Source of the DNA: Halomonas urmiana
GTDB lineage: Bacteria; Pseudomonadota; Gammaproteobacteria; Pseudomonadales; Halomonadaceae
Assembly (NCBI RefSeq): GCF_005780185.1
Contig: NZ_VBUI01000011.1
Span: 1-64,000 of the forward strand
Reading direction: 5' to 3'
DNA length: 64,000 nt
The notes under the pieces are model-generated. The model was given only the letters and a program-made list of their open reading frames with translations. It did not search any database and was not told the DNA's origin. Of this stretch, positions 20,885 to 34,667 are shown piece after piece. Numbering within the stretch: position 1 is the stretch's first letter; each line of letters opens with the position of its first letter. Position numbers and translations under genes: made by a program.

Positions 20885-20919
20885 CGCAACGGGCCCCGCC
20901 ATTGGCGGGGCCCGTTGCG
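20885..20919. terminator. Bidirectional terminator between TRAP permease and metF
   Basis: A 16-base perfect inverted repeat (CGCAACGGGCCCCGCC and its complement) closes a 3-base loop between two convergent genes. It shares the core ACGGGCCCCGCC with the metK terminator at 27629-27661. Confidence 0.8.
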
Positions 20920-20950
20920 TTGCGCCATGGCAGGGTCAGCCGGGCTGCGC

Positions 20951-21799
20951 TCAGCCGGTGATGTTGTCGAGGATACGCAGGCAGGGCGCGGACTGGTTGA
21001 GGGTATAGAAGTGCAGGCCCGGCGCGCCGCCGTCGAGCAGGCGCTGGCAGAGCCGCGAGATCACCTCCTCGCCGAAGGCGGCGATCGCCTCGCTGTCGTC
21101 GCCGTAGGCCTCGAGCTGCTTGCGGATCCAGCGCGGGATCTCGGCCCCGCAGGCGTCCGAGAAGCGCGCCAGCTTGGCGTAGTTGGTGATCGGCATGATG
21201 CCCGGCACGATGGGCGCCTCGACGCCCAGGGCGCGGGCCCGCTCGACGAAGTGGAAGTAGGCCTCGGCGCTGAAGAAGTACTGGGTGATGGCGAGGTTGG
21301 CGCCGGCCTTCATCTTGCGGGCGAAGTTCTCCAGGTCGCGTTCGAGGTTCGGCGCCTGAGGGTGGGACTCGGGGTAGGCGGCCACGGCGATCTCGAAGTG
21401 GTCGCCGGTCTCCTCGCGGATGAACTCGACCAGCTCGTTGGCATAGCGCAGCTGGCCGACACCGCTCCCGCCCATGCCGGAGGGCAGATCGCCGCGCAGC
21501 GCCACCAGGCTGTCGATGCCGTCCTCACGGTAGCGCGCCAGCAGCTCGCGCAGCGCGCCCTTGTCGCTGCCGATGCAGGAGAGGTGCGGCGCGGTGGTGA
21601 AGCCCGACTCGCGCACCATGTGCACGGTATTCAGGGTGCGTGCCTGGGTGGAGCCCCCGGCGCCGTAGGTGACCGAGAAGAAGCGCGGTGCGCGGCGGGC
21701 CAGGGCATCGCGGACGCCGACCAGCTTCTCGCGCCCAGCGTCGGTGTTGGGCGGAAAGAACTCGAAGCTGATCCCCAGCGGGTGTTCCTGCGTACTCAT
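20951..21799 (-). CDS. metF: 5,10-methylenetetrahydrofolate reductase
   Basis: This 282-residue FAD-dependent TIM-barrel enzyme reduces methylene-THF to methyl-THF for methionine synthesis. The N-terminal SFEFFPP carries the catalytic Glu. SVTYGAGGS, ALRGDLP and ITQYFF are family motifs. GAGG precedes the ATG at 21799. It belongs to the methyl-cycle group in this window with ahcY and metK. A long methionine-type riboswitch could not fit in the roughly 140-base divergent gap to the AEC transporter and none was seen. Confidence 0.94.
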   Translation of the reverse strand: MSTQEHPLGISFEFFPPNTDAGREKLVGVRDALARRAPRFFSVTYGAGGSTQARTLNTVHMVRESGFTTAPHLSCIGSDKGALRELLARYREDGIDSLVALRGDLPSGMGGSGVGQLRYANELVEFIREETGDHFEIAVAAYPESHPQAPNLERDLENFARKMKAGANLAITQYFFSAEAYFHFVERARALGVEAPIVPGIMPITNYAKLARFSDACGAEIPRWIRKQLEAYGDDSEAIAAFGEEVISRLCQRLLDGGAPGLHFYTLNQSAPCLRILDNITG

Positions 21800-21938
21800 C
21801 GGCTGACCTCATGAAAGCGGTGCATATTGCGGCTATTCTGCCCCCTGGCTTATCCGCCGACTAATGAAAGATACGCGACGCATCATCAATCCTTTTCATA
21901 CAGAGAGGCGCAAGCGCCCCCATGAGCCAAGGAAGGAC

Positions 21939-22877
21939 ATGACCCCGATCGACCCCGGCACCCTGATGGGCCCCCTCTGGACCCTGCTCGCCTATATCGG
22001 CCTGGGCTGGCTGGCCGCCCGCCGCCTGGCGGTGGACCCGCGCCCCGTCGCCACCCTGCTGATCTACCTGATTGCCCCGCTGACCTTCTTCCGAGGCCTG
22101 GTGCAGGGCGGCCCCACGCCCGGCTATCTGCTGCTGACCGCGGCGCTGTTCGCGGTGGCGAGCCTGATCGCCGTGATCGTCCACCGCCTGGCGAGACACG
22201 GCTTCGCCCCCCAGGAGAGCGCCCTGCTGGCCTTCTCCTCCGGCACCGGCAACACCGGCTACTTCGGCCTGCCGGTGGCGCTGGTGCTGCTACCGCCCCA
22301 GGGGGTGACGCTCTATCTCTTCGGCGTGCTGGGAGTGACCCTCTACGAGTTCACGGTAGGCTTCTACCTGAGCGCCCGGGGGCAGTTCTCGGTGCGCCAG
22401 AGCCTGGCCAAGATCGTCCGGCTGCCGCTGATCTACGCCTTCCTCGCCGCGCTGCTGGTGAGCGGGGCGGATATCACCCTGCCCGACGCGGTGATGGAGG
22501 GCCTGGCGGCCTTCCCCGCCACCTACACCCTGCTCGGCATGATGATCATCGGCATGACGCTCGGTCGGGTCACCATTCGCCAGCTCGACTGGCGCTTCAT
22601 CGGCGCCTGTCTGGCGATCCGCTACGCCTTCTGGCCGCTGCTGGCGCTCGCCGGGGTGATGGGGCTCCAGGCGCTCGTCCCGCTCTCGGGCGAACTCGCT
22701 CTGGCGCTGCTGCTGATCGGCGTGGTGCCCATGGCCGCTAACGTGGTGGTGGTGGCCATGGAGCTCGGCATCGCCCCGGAGAAGGGCGCCCTAGCGGTGC
22801 TGATCACCACCCTCGCCGCGCCGCTGCTGATCCCGCTCTACCTGACACTGATGATGCGCCTGACCGGGCTCTCGTGA
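21939..22877 (+). CDS. AEC-family (auxin efflux carrier-like) transporter
   Basis: This 312-residue protein has about ten transmembrane helices in the two-repeat arrangement of the AEC family, whose bacterial members carry malate, malonate or other organic acids. FSSGTGNTGYFGLPV is the conserved crossover region. The ATG at 21939 has AGGAAGG just upstream. The longer frame from 21864 adds a charged, non-membrane extension and is unlikely. Its stop codon abuts the stop of the convergent ahcY gene with no bases between. Confidence 0.8.
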   Translation: MTPIDPGTLMGPLWTLLAYIGLGWLAARRLAVDPRPVATLLIYLIAPLTFFRGLVQGGPTPGYLLLTAALFAVASLIAVIVHRLARHGFAPQESALLAFSSGTGNTGYFGLPVALVLLPPQGVTLYLFGVLGVTLYEFTVGFYLSARGQFSVRQSLAKIVRLPLIYAFLAALLVSGADITLPDAVMEGLAAFPATYTLLGMMIIGMTLGRVTIRQLDWRFIGACLAIRYAFWPLLALAGVMGLQALVPLSGELALALLLIGVVPMAANVVVVAMELGIAPEKGALAVLITTLAAPLLIPLYLTLMMRLTGLS

Positions 22878-24287
<1,410 letters not shown>

Positions 24288-24322
24288 GCGTCACCTCTTT
24301 CCCGGGGAAAAGCGTGACCTTC

Positions 24323-24352
24323 ACTATAGGCAGTGAGCGGAAACTCGGACAA
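24323..24352 (-). promoter_or_regulatory. Predicted ahcY promoter
   Basis: On the minus strand TTGTCC, an 18-base spacer and TATAGT form a reasonable sigma-70 promoter, giving a short leader of about 30 bases. This leaves no room for an SAH riboswitch. The inverted-repeat element starts at 24375, only about 20 bases upstream of the -35 box. Confidence 0.55.
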
Positions 24353-24508
24353 GCCGCCCTGGAAGCCGTCCCGCCTAGGAGCCTGTCGGATTTGACCGAT
24401 CGTCGCGAGAGATTCGGATTTCGAGACAAGTTTATCGATCTGATGAGGCGAATAGCGCGCTATTTAACGAATCAGATCGAATGAAATTGGCCGAAAGATC
24501 GGATCTCG

Positions 24509-24517
24509 CAGTAGATC
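24509..24517. repeat. Left 9-base target duplication of the IS
   Basis: CAGTAGATC directly abuts the left IS end and is repeated exactly at 25851-25859 on the other side. Nine bases is the expected duplication for IS10-group elements. Confidence 0.9.
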
Positions 24518-25850
24518 CTGACGGATCCCCACGAATTCTGTGTTATTCGTCGCATAATGCCTGCTTCTTGACCTCCTCGTGAAGACTCGCTTGAAGCGCT
24601 TTCCAGGAGGGCCAGGGCACGGCGCATGGTGGGTGACGCCGCAGCCACTCCAGTCCCAAGCGCCACACGGACAGCACGTTCCGGTCCCGGATACTGTTGC
24701 TCTGGTAGCGCTGCCGTTGACCGCTGTCACGAACGTGCAGGCCGGCCACCATCATGGCCACATTGGCCAGCATCGCGATCAGCAGCAAGATCTCGATGCG
24801 CTTGCCCTGGCGAGACCGGTGCATGCCGAAGCCCAGCCCGAACAAGGGACTCTTGATATCGCGGAAGCCTTCTTCAATCTGCATGCGCTGCCGGTAGATA
24901 GTGACCAGCTTGTTCGCCAACGTTGAGCGATCCGGCAGGTTGCTGACCAGCACCCAGGGCTCCTTCTGGCGCTGGGCTATCGCTCGGCTGCGGCTATCCT
25001 GGGAGACCTGTCCGCGCTTGTTGCGATGCTTGCGCCCCTGCGGCGGCCGATGGTAGAGCACCAGGCGGGTGGTCAGTGGATTGCTCTCAGCAATTTGCAC
25101 GGAACCCAGCGCCCGCGGTACCGATGTCGCTTGCGGAAACAGGTCTACCACCGGCTGCCACTCATGCCCTGGCAGTTGGCAACGAACCGGGCTACGCACC
25201 CGGCCGACGTAGTACCAACCACGCGCCTCAACCGCCTCGAACCAGGGATTACGAAAGCCCGCATCGGTGACCAGGATCGGCGTGGCGGTGTCGGGCAGTA
25301 TCTCGGCCAGGGCCGCCAACAAGTATGCCTCACAGTGTTGGCAGCCCTCCTTGTGGTGGACCTTCTCGAAGATCGGCAGCGAGCGCCCGGCGAAGGGCAC
25401 CGCGGCGCGCAGCAGGAACTGTTGGCCGCGGTCATCGATCGGTGACCAATCCACCAGAATCAGCGGGCGGGTCATGTGGCCGATCAGCAGCGACGCCACG
25501 AGCCAGTAAAACAGAGGCCGTTCCTGGTGGAGATGATGATTACCCAGCAACCGATCGACTCGCTTGATGGTGTGCTTGGTCGCCACGGGTCCTGGCAAGG
25601 CACGTCCCAGGGCGGTCAAGCCCAGGCGGCGCTCGCCTAGCAGGGCACCCACCGTGTCGAGCAGCGCCTGCAAGCGTTTCGCATGGACCAGGGGGAGTGA
25701 TGAGGTCAGCAGAGTATGCAAGAATCGAGGGGCCTGCATGGGTCTCCTTTGGCATATTGTTGGTTTGGCGATTAACAACATGCCGACCCATGCAGGCCTT
25801 TTCAATTATATCATCCTGATTTTCTTATCTATTTTGTGGGGATCCGTCAG
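24518..25850. mobile_element. IS10-group (IS4 family) insertion sequence
   Basis: This is a complete 1333-base element. Its ends are perfect 15-base inverted repeats, CTGACGGATCCCCAC, very like the IS10 end CTGATGAATCCCC. It is flanked by 9-base direct repeats (CAGTAGATC) and carries one transposase gene. IS10 itself is 1329 bases. It has inserted inside the smaller inverted-repeat element between ahcY and ligB. Confidence 0.92.
24543..25739 (-). CDS. IS10-like transposase
   Basis: This 398-residue IS4-family DDE transposase is collinear with IS10 transposase over its whole length. Examples are KHTIKRVDRLLGNHHLH, the first Asp in ILVDWSPIDD, the second in VTDAGF, and the YREK signature in YRQRMQIEEGF, followed by SNSIRDRNVLSVWRLG. 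The start at 25739 follows AAGGAG on the coding strand. The longer frame up to 25805 runs into the IS end. No frameshift or stop is seen, so it could be active. Confidence 0.9.
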   Translation of the reverse strand: MQAPRFLHTLLTSSLPLVHAKRLQALLDTVGALLGERRLGLTALGRALPGPVATKHTIKRVDRLLGNHHLHQERPLFYWLVASLLIGHMTRPLILVDWSPIDDRGQQFLLRAAVPFAGRSLPIFEKVHHKEGCQHCEAYLLAALAEILPDTATPILVTDAGFRNPWFEAVEARGWYYVGRVRSPVRCQLPGHEWQPVVDLFPQATSVPRALGSVQIAESNPLTTRLVLYHRPPQGRKHRNKRGQVSQDSRSRAIAQRQKEPWVLVSNLPDRSTLANKLVTIYRQRMQIEEGFRDIKSPLFGLGFGMHRSRQGKRIEILLLIAMLANVAMMVAGLHVRDSGQRQRYQSNSIRDRNVLSVWRLGLEWLRRHPPCAVPWPSWKALQASLHEEVKKQALCDE

Positions 25851-25859
25851 CAGTAGATC
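25851..25859. repeat. Right 9-base target duplication of the IS
   Basis: CAGTAGATC directly follows the right IS end and matches 24509-24517 exactly. Confidence 0.9.
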
Positions 25860-25880
25860 AGAGTTAAGTCCGACAGGCTC

Positions 25881-27668
<1,788 letters not shown>

Positions 27669-27680
27669 TCAGGCGATCGC

Positions 27681-28901
<1,221 letters not shown>

Positions 28902-28979
28902 GGCGTCCTCGACCCTCTTGGTATCGGCAATAGGCAGTCGCGGAGTCTACACGCTGCGGCCTCCCCGGGCATCCGCGAT

Positions 28980-29008
28980 TTGATGCAGGACGGCAAGTCG
29001 GCGACAAT
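28980..29008 (+). promoter_or_regulatory. Candidate tkt promoter
   Basis: TTGATG and GACAAT are separated by 17 bases in the divergent metK-tkt gap, placing the transcription start about 115 bases before the tkt start codon. Each box has 4 of 6 consensus bases. Confidence 0.4.
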
Positions 29009-29131
29009 AGGCGCCCGAATTTGACCGCGCCGCCCCGTCCCGCGGCGTCACCAGCCAGAAGCCACGTCCGGCCACTCCCCCTGGCCCGACTGTGTCGTGG
29101 CCTTCATTCTGCCGCAGGCGAGGAGCTTCCC

Positions 29132-31135
29132 ATGCCGTCCCGTTTCGAACTGGCCAATGCCGTACGTGCCCTGTCCATGGATGCCGTCCAGAAGGCCAAT
29201 TCCGGCCATCCCGGCGCGCCCATGGGCATGGCCGACATCGCCGAGGTGCTGTGGAACGACTACCTCGTCCACAACCCGGCCAACCCGCAGTGGGCCGACC
29301 GCGACCGCTTCGTGCTCTCCAACGGCCACGGCTCGATGCTACTCTACTCACTGCTGCACCTGACCGGCTACGAGCTCGGCCTCGAGGAGCTGCAGAACTT
29401 CCGCCAGCTGCACGCCAAGACCGCCGGCCACCCGGAGTACGGCTACGCGCCGGGCATCGAGACCACCACCGGTCCGCTGGGCCAGGGCCTGGCCAACGCC
29501 GTGGGCATGGCGCTCGCCGAGCGCACCCTGGCGGCCCAGTTCAACCGCCCCGGCCACAGTGTCATCGACCACCACACCTGGTGCTTCGTCGGCGACGGCT
29601 GCCTGATGGAGGGCATCTCCCACGAGGTCGCCTCGCTGGCCGGCACCCAGCAGCTCGGCAAACTGATCACCTTCTACGACGACAACGGCATCTCCATCGA
29701 CGGCGAGGTGAAAGGCTGGTTCACCGACGACACCGCCAAGCGCTTCGAGGCCTACGGTTGGCACGTAGTGCCCAGCGTCGACGGCCACAAGCCCGAGGAG
29801 ATCAAGGCCGCCATCGAACTGGCCAAGAGCCACGACGACAAGCCGAGCCTGATCATCTGCAAGACCATCATCGGCTTCGGCGCGCCCAACAAGCAGGGCA
29901 AGGAGGAGTGCCACGGCGCCGCACTCGGCGAGGAGGAAGTGGCCGCCGCCCGCCAGCAGCTCGACTGGCCCCACGCGCCCTTCCACGTGCCCGAGGAGAT
30001 CTACCAGGGCTGGGACGCCACCGAGGCCGGCCAGAGCCGTCAGGCGGCCTGGGACGAGCGCTTCGCGCGCTACGCCGAGGCCTATCCCGAGGAGGCCCGC
30101 GAGCTGCAGCGCCGCCTCAAGGGCGAGCTGCCGACGGCGCTGACCAGCGAGGCGCTGATCGAGGAGGCCCAGGCCAAGGGCGAGACCGTCGCCTCTCGCA
30201 AGGCGTCGCTTGGCTGCCTCAACGCGCTCGGCCCGCAGCTGCCGGAGCTGCTCGGCGGCAGCGCCGACCTCGCGCCCTCCAACCTGACCTTCTGGCAGGG
30301 CGCCCAGGCGATCAGCGCCGACGCGCCCGGCGGCAACTACCTACACTACGGCGTGCGGGAGTTCGGCATGGCCGCAATCATCAACGGCATCGCCCTGCAC
30401 GGCGGCTTCGTGCCCTTTGGGGCGACCTTCCTGATCTTCTCCGAGTACATGCGCAACGCCGTGCGCATGGCCGCGCTGATGGGAACTCGGGCCATCCACG
30501 TCTTCACCCACGACTCCATCGGCCTGGGCGAGGACGGCCCCACCCACCAGCCGATCGAGCAGCTGACCACCCTGCGCTCCACACCCAACCTGGCCACCTG
30601 GCGCCCTTGTGACGCCGTGGAGACCGCCGCCGCCTGGAACGCCGCCCTCAAGCGTCGCTGCGGCCCCACCGCGCTGGTCTTCTCGCGCCAGGGCCTGCCC
30701 CACCAGGCGCGCAGCAAGCAGCAGCTGGCCGACATCCAGCGCGGCGGATACATCCTCAAAGACAGCGCGGGCACGCCGGAGCTGATCCTGATCGCCACCG
30801 GCTCCGAGGTCGGCCTGGCCATGGACGCCGCGGCCCGGCTCGAGGAGCAGGGACGCGCGGTGCGCGTGGTCTCCATGCCCTCCACCGACGCCTTCGATCG
30901 CCAGGACGCCGCCTACCGCCAGCAGGTGCTGCCGGCGGAGGTGGGCAACCGCATCGCCATCGAGGCCGGCCACCGCGACTTCTGGTACAAGTACGTGGGC
31001 CTCGAGGGGCGCATCCTGGGCATGGCCACCTACGGCGAATCCGCCCCGGCCGGCGACCTGTTCAAGCACTTCGGCTTCACCGTGGAGAACCTGGTGGCCG
31101 AGGCCGAGCAGCTGCTGGACGACGCCGAGGCCTGA
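29132..31135 (+). CDS. tkt: Transketolase
   Basis: This 667-residue thiamine-diphosphate enzyme of the pentose phosphate pathway shows the N-terminal [18 protein letters not shown], the cofactor-binding [12 protein letters not shown], and [19 protein letters not shown]. The ATG at 29132 has GAGGAG upstream; the longer open frame to 29021 is rejected because it adds a low-complexity extension. It is the first of the carbon-metabolism genes (epd, pgk and fba follow), though the leftward genes between them mean it is not in one operon with these. A strong terminator follows. Confidence 0.96.
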   Translation: MPSRFELANAVRALSMDAVQKANSGHPGAPMGMADIAEVLWNDYLVHNPANPQWADRDRFVLSNGHGSMLLYSLLHLTGYELGLEELQNFRQLHAKTAGHPEYGYAPGIETTTGPLGQGLANAVGMALAERTLAAQFNRPGHSVIDHHTWCFVGDGCLMEGISHEVASLAGTQQLGKLITFYDDNGISIDGEVKGWFTDDTAKRFEAYGWHVVPSVDGHKPEEIKAAIELAKSHDDKPSLIICKTIIGFGAPNKQGKEECHGAALGEEEVAAARQQLDWPHAPFHVPEEIYQGWDATEAGQSRQAAWDERFARYAEAYPEEARELQRRLKGELPTALTSEALIEEAQAKGETVASRKASLGCLNALGPQLPELLGGSADLAPSNLTFWQGAQAISADAPGGNYLHYGVREFGMAAIINGIALHGGFVPFGATFLIFSEYMRNAVRMAALMGTRAIHVFTHDSIGLGEDGPTHQPIEQLTTLRSTPNLATWRPCDAVETAAAWNAALKRRCGPTALVFSRQGLPHQARSKQQLADIQRGGYILKDSAGTPELILIATGSEVGLAMDAAARLEEQGRAVRVVSMPSTDAFDRQDAAYRQQVLPAEVGNRIAIEAGHRDFWYKYVGLEGRILGMATYGESAPAGDLFKHFGFTVENLVAEAEQLLDDAEA

Positions 31136-31157
31136 TTCGCGCCGTCATGACAAAGGT

Positions 31158-31186
31158 AAGGGCACGGCACTCGCCGTGCCCTTTTT
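31158..31186 (+). terminator. Rho-independent terminator of tkt
   Basis: AAGGGCACGGC / GCCGTGCCCTT forms an 11-base stem with a 4-base loop, followed by a run of T. Confidence 0.92.
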
Positions 31187-31246
31187 CGTGGGCCTGTTCT
31201 TGAGCCTGAGAGCGGCCGACACCCAGACCCTCCGGGGCCGGCGCCC

Positions 31247-32299
31247 TCAGGCGAGAGTGACGGCCTCGTCCAGGTAGACGTTCTGGATGGCGTTGAGCAG
31301 CTCGACGCCCTCGGCCATGGGCTTCTGGAAGGCCTTGCGCCCGGAGATCAGCCCCATGCCACCGGCACGCTTGTTGATCACCGCGGTGCGCACCGCCTCG
31401 GCGAGGTCGGAGGCGCCCTTGGAGCCGCCGCCGGAGTTGATCAGCCCGGCACGGCCCAGATAGCAGTTGGCTACCTGATAGCGGGCCAGGTCGATGGGAT
31501 GATCCGAGGTCAGCTCATCGTAGACCCTGGCATGGGTATGACCGAAGCCGATGTCGCGGTAGCCACCGTTGGTCTCGGGCAGCTTCTGCTTGACGATGTC
31601 GGCCTTGAGGGTGGCCGCCAGGTGGTTGGCCTGGCCGGTCAGGTCGGCGGCCACGTGGTAGTCAGTGCCCTCGTGCTTGAAGTCCGGGTTGCGCAGGTAG
31701 GCCCAGAGGACCGTGACCATGCCCAGTTCGTGGGCGCGCTCGAAGGCTTCGCTGATCTCCATGATCTGGCGACGGCTCTCGTGGGAGCCGAAGTAGATGG
31801 TCGCCCCCACGGCCACACAGCCCATCTCGAAGGCCTGCTCGACCTGGGCGAACAGCGTCTGGTCATAGATCGGGGGGTAGCTCAGCGTCTCGTTGTGGTT
31901 GAGCTTGAGGATCATCGGGATCCGGTGGGCATAGCGGCGCGCCACGCTGGCCAGCCCGCCGAGGGTCGAGGCCACGGCGTTGCAGCCCCCCTCGATGGCC
32001 AGCTCAACGATATTGGCCGGGTCGAAGTAGCGCGGGTTCGGCGCGAAGGAGGCCCCCGCCGAGTGCTCGATGCCCTGGTCCACCGGCAGGATGCTGAGAT
32101 AGCCGGTGCCGGCCAGGCGGCCGTGGTCGAACAGCGCCTGCATGTTGCGCAGCACGCTGGGGCGACGGTCGCTCTGGGCCATCACCCGGTCGACGAAGTC
32201 CGGACCGGGCGGGTGGATCGTCTCGGCGGGCACGCCGCGGCAGACGTGACCCAGCAGGGTATCGGCCTCGCTGCCCAGCAGCTTGGTGATATCGTTCAT
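31247..32299 (-). CDS. fbaB: Class I fructose-bisphosphate aldolase (FbaB/DhnA type)
   Basis: This 350-residue protein is the same length as E. coli FbaB and matches it closely along the chain, for example [49 protein letters not shown] and [19 protein letters not shown]. It catalyses Schiff-base cleavage of fructose 1,6-bisphosphate. The start at 32299 has a GGAGAGGAG leader. A class II aldolase is encoded at 36998-38062, so the organism carries both types within 5 kb. FbaB is usually linked to gluconeogenic growth. Confidence 0.93.
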   Translation of the reverse strand: MNDITKLLGSEADTLLGHVCRGVPAETIHPPGPDFVDRVMAQSDRRPSVLRNMQALFDHGRLAGTGYLSILPVDQGIEHSAGASFAPNPRYFDPANIVELAIEGGCNAVASTLGGLASVARRYAHRIPMILKLNHNETLSYPPIYDQTLFAQVEQAFEMGCVAVGATIYFGSHESRRQIMEISEAFERAHELGMVTVLWAYLRNPDFKHEGTDYHVAADLTGQANHLAATLKADIVKQKLPETNGGYRDIGFGHTHARVYDELTSDHPIDLARYQVANCYLGRAGLINSGGGSKGASDLAEAVRTAVINKRAGGMGLISGRKAFQKPMAEGVELLNAIQNVYLDEAVTLA

Positions 32300-32380
32300 G
32301 GTGCTCCTCTCCTTGGTACCGGGTAATACGCTCTTCCCAGCGTAGGGGAAAACCGTACCGAGAGGAGGCTGCGCATGCAA

Positions 32381-32416
32381 CGGGAGCGCCCGCCCGCGCG
32401 GGGGCAGGCGCTCCCG
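32381..32416 (-). terminator. Hairpin after the hsp20 genes
   Basis: CGGGAGCGCC pairs with GGCGCTCCCG (10 bases), with additional GC pairing inside. On the minus strand it lies just past the second hsp20 stop and before the fbaB leader. Confidence 0.6.
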
Positions 32417-32429
32417 GGTCAGCGCCCGC

Positions 32430-32831
32430 TCAGGCCGCCTTGACCTCGATGCGCCGCCGGCGGTGGGTCTCCTTGCGCGGCAGCACCAGCTCCACCACGC
32501 CGTTGTCGATGCGTGCCTGGATGGCCTCGGCATCGATCTCGTGGCTGAGGGTGAAGCGCCGCGCATAGCGCTGGGCGCGGACCTCGGCATAGATCGCCGT
32601 CAGCCCCTCGGGCATCTCGAGGCGCACCTCGCCTTCCAGGCTCAGCACGTTGTTGTCCACCTCGATATGCAGCGACTCGCGGGTCACGCCGGGCATGTCG
32701 GCGACCAGATGCAGCGCATTGCCGTCCTCGAAGATATCTACCGGCGGCTGCAGGGTCTCCACCTCCCGCTCGCGGTCGCGGTCGCGGTCGGCAGGCGCCT
32801 GGGGGGCATCTTGTCGGATCACATCGTTCAT
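32430..32831 (-). CDS. Hsp20-family small heat-shock protein (second copy)
   Basis: This is a 133-residue alpha-crystallin-domain chaperone. The domain spans about residues 28-120 with the conserved VADMPGV and end-of-domain [11 protein letters not shown]. It starts with a charged acidic/basic linker instead of a long N-terminal arm. It lies 41 bases after the first hsp20 gene on the same strand, with GAGGAGG before the ATG. The pair probably works as co-oligomers that hold unfolding proteins. Confidence 0.88.
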   Translation of the reverse strand: MNDVIRQDAPQAPADRDRDREREVETLQPPVDIFEDGNALHLVADMPGVTRESLHIEVDNNVLSLEGEVRLEMPEGLTAIYAEVRAQRYARRFTLSHEIDAEAIQARIDNGVVELVLPRKETHRRRRIEVKAA

Positions 32832-32872
32832 CTCGCTCACCTCCTCGGAAGTACACGAACACACGACCTGTT

Positions 32873-33331
32873 TCACGCCGCCTGGATCGCGATGCGCCGC
32901 GGCCTGAGTTCCTCGCGCTTGGGCAGCAGCACCTCGCACACTCCGTCGCGGAAGCGCGCCTCGGCCCGTTCGATGTCCAGGCCATCCGGCAGCGCCAGCG
33001 AGCGGCTGAACTCGCCACGGAAGCGCTCGCTGCGGAACTCGGTGGGCGCTGACGCGTCCTCGCGCGCGGCCTCGGGCCCCCGCCTGCCGGAGACGGTCAG
33101 CACATTGTCCTGGAGGCTCACCTCCAGGTCATCTGCCGACAGGCCGGCGGCGAATACGTAGACCCGCACCGCATCGTCAGTGCGCCCCACGTTGATCATC
33201 GGGAAGCTGCCGCGGGGCACCGAGCGGATATCCGCGGCACCGGCCTCGGGCAGCATCTCGTCCATCAGTTGCCGGAACCAGTCCAGACCCTGGGTCCGAG
33301 CGGTATCGAAACGCCTGAGATCTCCGAACAT
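32873..33331 (-). CDS. Hsp20-family small heat-shock protein (first copy)
   Basis: This 152-residue alpha-crystallin chaperone carries an aromatic N-terminal arm (FDTARTQGLDWFRQLMDEML) followed by the core domain (about residues 45-145) with VYVFAAGLSADDLEV and GVCEVLLPKRE. AGGAGG precedes the ATG at 33331 by 8 bases; a GTG at 33340 is too close to it. It is the first gene of a two-gene heat-shock operon with a possible sigma-32 promoter. Confidence 0.88.
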   Translation of the reverse strand: MFGDLRRFDTARTQGLDWFRQLMDEMLPEAGAADIRSVPRGSFPMINVGRTDDAVRVYVFAAGLSADDLEVSLQDNVLTVSGRRGPEAAREDASAPTEFRSERFRGEFSRSLALPDGLDIERAEARFRDGVCEVLLPKREELRPRRIAIQAA

Positions 33332-33364
33332 CACGAACACCTCCTACGCTGATTGACCTCGTGA

Positions 33365-33389
33365 CGATGGGCGGGGGACGCCACTCAAG
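33365..33389 (-). promoter_or_regulatory. Possible sigma-32 promoter of the hsp20 operon
   Basis: On the minus strand CTTGAG (33384-33389) is followed 12 bases later by CCCATCG (33365-33371), resembling the heat-shock CTTGAA and CCCCAT boxes. The spacing is at the short end of what is usual. Confidence 0.4.
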
Positions 33390-33498
33390 CTGACATCGCC
33401 CCCGTAATCTGCACAATAGGAGCGCTTCGACGCTTTTCAAGGGGGCCATGACGCGCCCGCCAACCCGTTCACGAACGCTCTTTTCGCAAGGACACCCC

Positions 33499-33870
33499 AT
33501 GCCGGTATTGCGCGGCTTCCTGTGGCTGCTGGGCTTCCTGCTGCTCGGCGAGACCCTGGTCACTCTCACCGGCCTGCCGGTCTCCGCCGGCGTGGTCGGC
33601 CTGCTGCTGCTCACCACCTGGCTGCGACTCCACGGCGGGGGCCTGGGTGACATCGCCGCCGCCGCCCAGCCACTGATCGCCGTACTGGCGCTGCTGATTA
33701 TGCCCGGGGTGGTGGGCGCCTTCTTCATCCTCGATGCGCTCGAGGGACAGTGGACGGCGATCCTCGCCGCCCTGATCGGCGGCACCCTGCTCAGCGTGAT
33801 GACGACCCTCGCGCTGATGCGCCGTCTGATGGGCGAGGCCTCCGCCCCCGGAGAAGAGGCCCCACCATGA
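33499..33870 (+). CDS. CidA/LrgA-family holin-like protein
   Basis: This 123-residue membrane protein has four hydrophobic segments and the LrgA family pattern around [12 protein letters not shown] and LLIMPGVVGAFF. LrgA/CidA proteins modulate murein hydrolase export in Gram-positives, and related pairs are linked to pyruvate, acetate or glycolate movement. AAGGA precedes the ATG at 33499. The stop overlaps the lrgB-like start as ATGA. Confidence 0.85.
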   Translation: MPVLRGFLWLLGFLLLGETLVTLTGLPVSAGVVGLLLLTTWLRLHGGGLGDIAAAAQPLIAVLALLIMPGVVGAFFILDALEGQWTAILAALIGGTLLSVMTTLALMRRLMGEASAPGEEAPP

Positions 33871-34577
33871 CGGCGCTGCTCGATCACCTGCTGGCGACGC
33901 CGCTGCTGGCCATCGCCCTGACGCTCGCCGCCCATGCGGCGGGCACCCGGCTGCTCAAGGCCCTAGGCGCCCCCGCCTGGTGCCCGCCGATTCTTGCCGC
34001 CGCGCTGCTGCTCGCCGGCGTGCTGGCGCTGCTCTCCATCGACTACGCGGACTACCGCCGCGGCGCCGCCTGGCTGATGCTGCTGCTGGGACCGGCCACC
34101 GTGGCGCTCGGCCTGCCGCTGCACCAGCAGATGCCCCGGATCATCGCCCTGTGGCGCCCGCTGCTGGCCTGCCTGCCGGTGGCGGTGCTGCTCGCCGCGG
34201 CCTATGCCGTGGGCATCGCCTGGTGGCTGGGCGCCCCGCCCGAGATACTCGCCGCGCTCGCCCCCAAGTCGGTCACCGCGCCCATTGCACTGGGCATCAA
34301 CGCGCAGATCGGCGGCCCGGTCTCCTTGATGATGGGAGGCCTCTTGATCACTGGGGTGGCGACCGTCGGCTTCGTGAGCCTGGGCGCCCGGCTACTCGGC
34401 ATCCATGACGAGCGCATCATCGGCCTCGCCCTGGGGCTCAACGGCCACGCCCTGGGCACCGTGCGCGCCTTTGAGATCGGCCCGGTGGCCGGCGCCTTCG
34501 CCTCGCTGGGCATGAGCCTGACTGGCATCCTGAGCGCGCTCTTCCTGCCGCTGGCCTGGCGGCTGGTGGGCGCCTGA
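33867..34577 (+). CDS. CidB/LrgB-family membrane protein
   Basis: This 236-residue polytopic partner of the preceding protein contains the family segments PKSVTAPIALGI and GHALGTVRAFE. Its ATG overlaps the upstream stop (ATGA), so the two are translationally coupled. The longer open frame from 33750 is the upstream gene read in another frame. Confidence 0.87.
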   Translation: MTALLDHLLATPLLAIALTLAAHAAGTRLLKALGAPAWCPPILAAALLLAGVLALLSIDYADYRRGAAWLMLLLGPATVALGLPLHQQMPRIIALWRPLLACLPVAVLLAAAYAVGIAWWLGAPPEILAALAPKSVTAPIALGINAQIGGPVSLMMGGLLITGVATVGFVSLGARLLGIHDERIIGLALGLNGHALGTVRAFEIGPVAGAFASLGMSLTGILSALFLPLAWRLVGA

Positions 34578-34621
34578 GCGGCCCTCGGCCGGCGTAGCAG
34601 ACGCTCGGGGCCCAGATGCGC

Positions 34622-34627
34622 TAGAAT
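34622..34627 (+). promoter_or_regulatory. Possible -10 element of the epd-pgk-fba cluster
   Basis: TAGAAT lies 40 bases before the epd start, in the gap after the LrgB-like gene. The -35 region is not convincing. Confidence 0.3.
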
Positions 34628-34667
34628 CGCCGTTTCATTTCCCGGCTTCGGAGTCCCTCGCCCCCTC

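Noticed and set aside
24288-24374. SAH riboswitch upstream of ahcY
   Set aside because: The leader is only about 30 bases from the predicted start site and shows none of the pseudoknot-forming segments.
24375-24378. CTAG as the target duplication of the IS10-like element
   Set aside because: The real IS ends lie further inside (24518 and 25850) with a perfect 9-base duplication. CTAG belongs to the outer element, and because it is self-complementary its status there cannot be settled.
32756-32800. Imperfect repeat in the second hsp20 gene
   Set aside because: The repeated GCGGTC/CGCTC words simply encode the Arg-Asp-rich linker of the protein.
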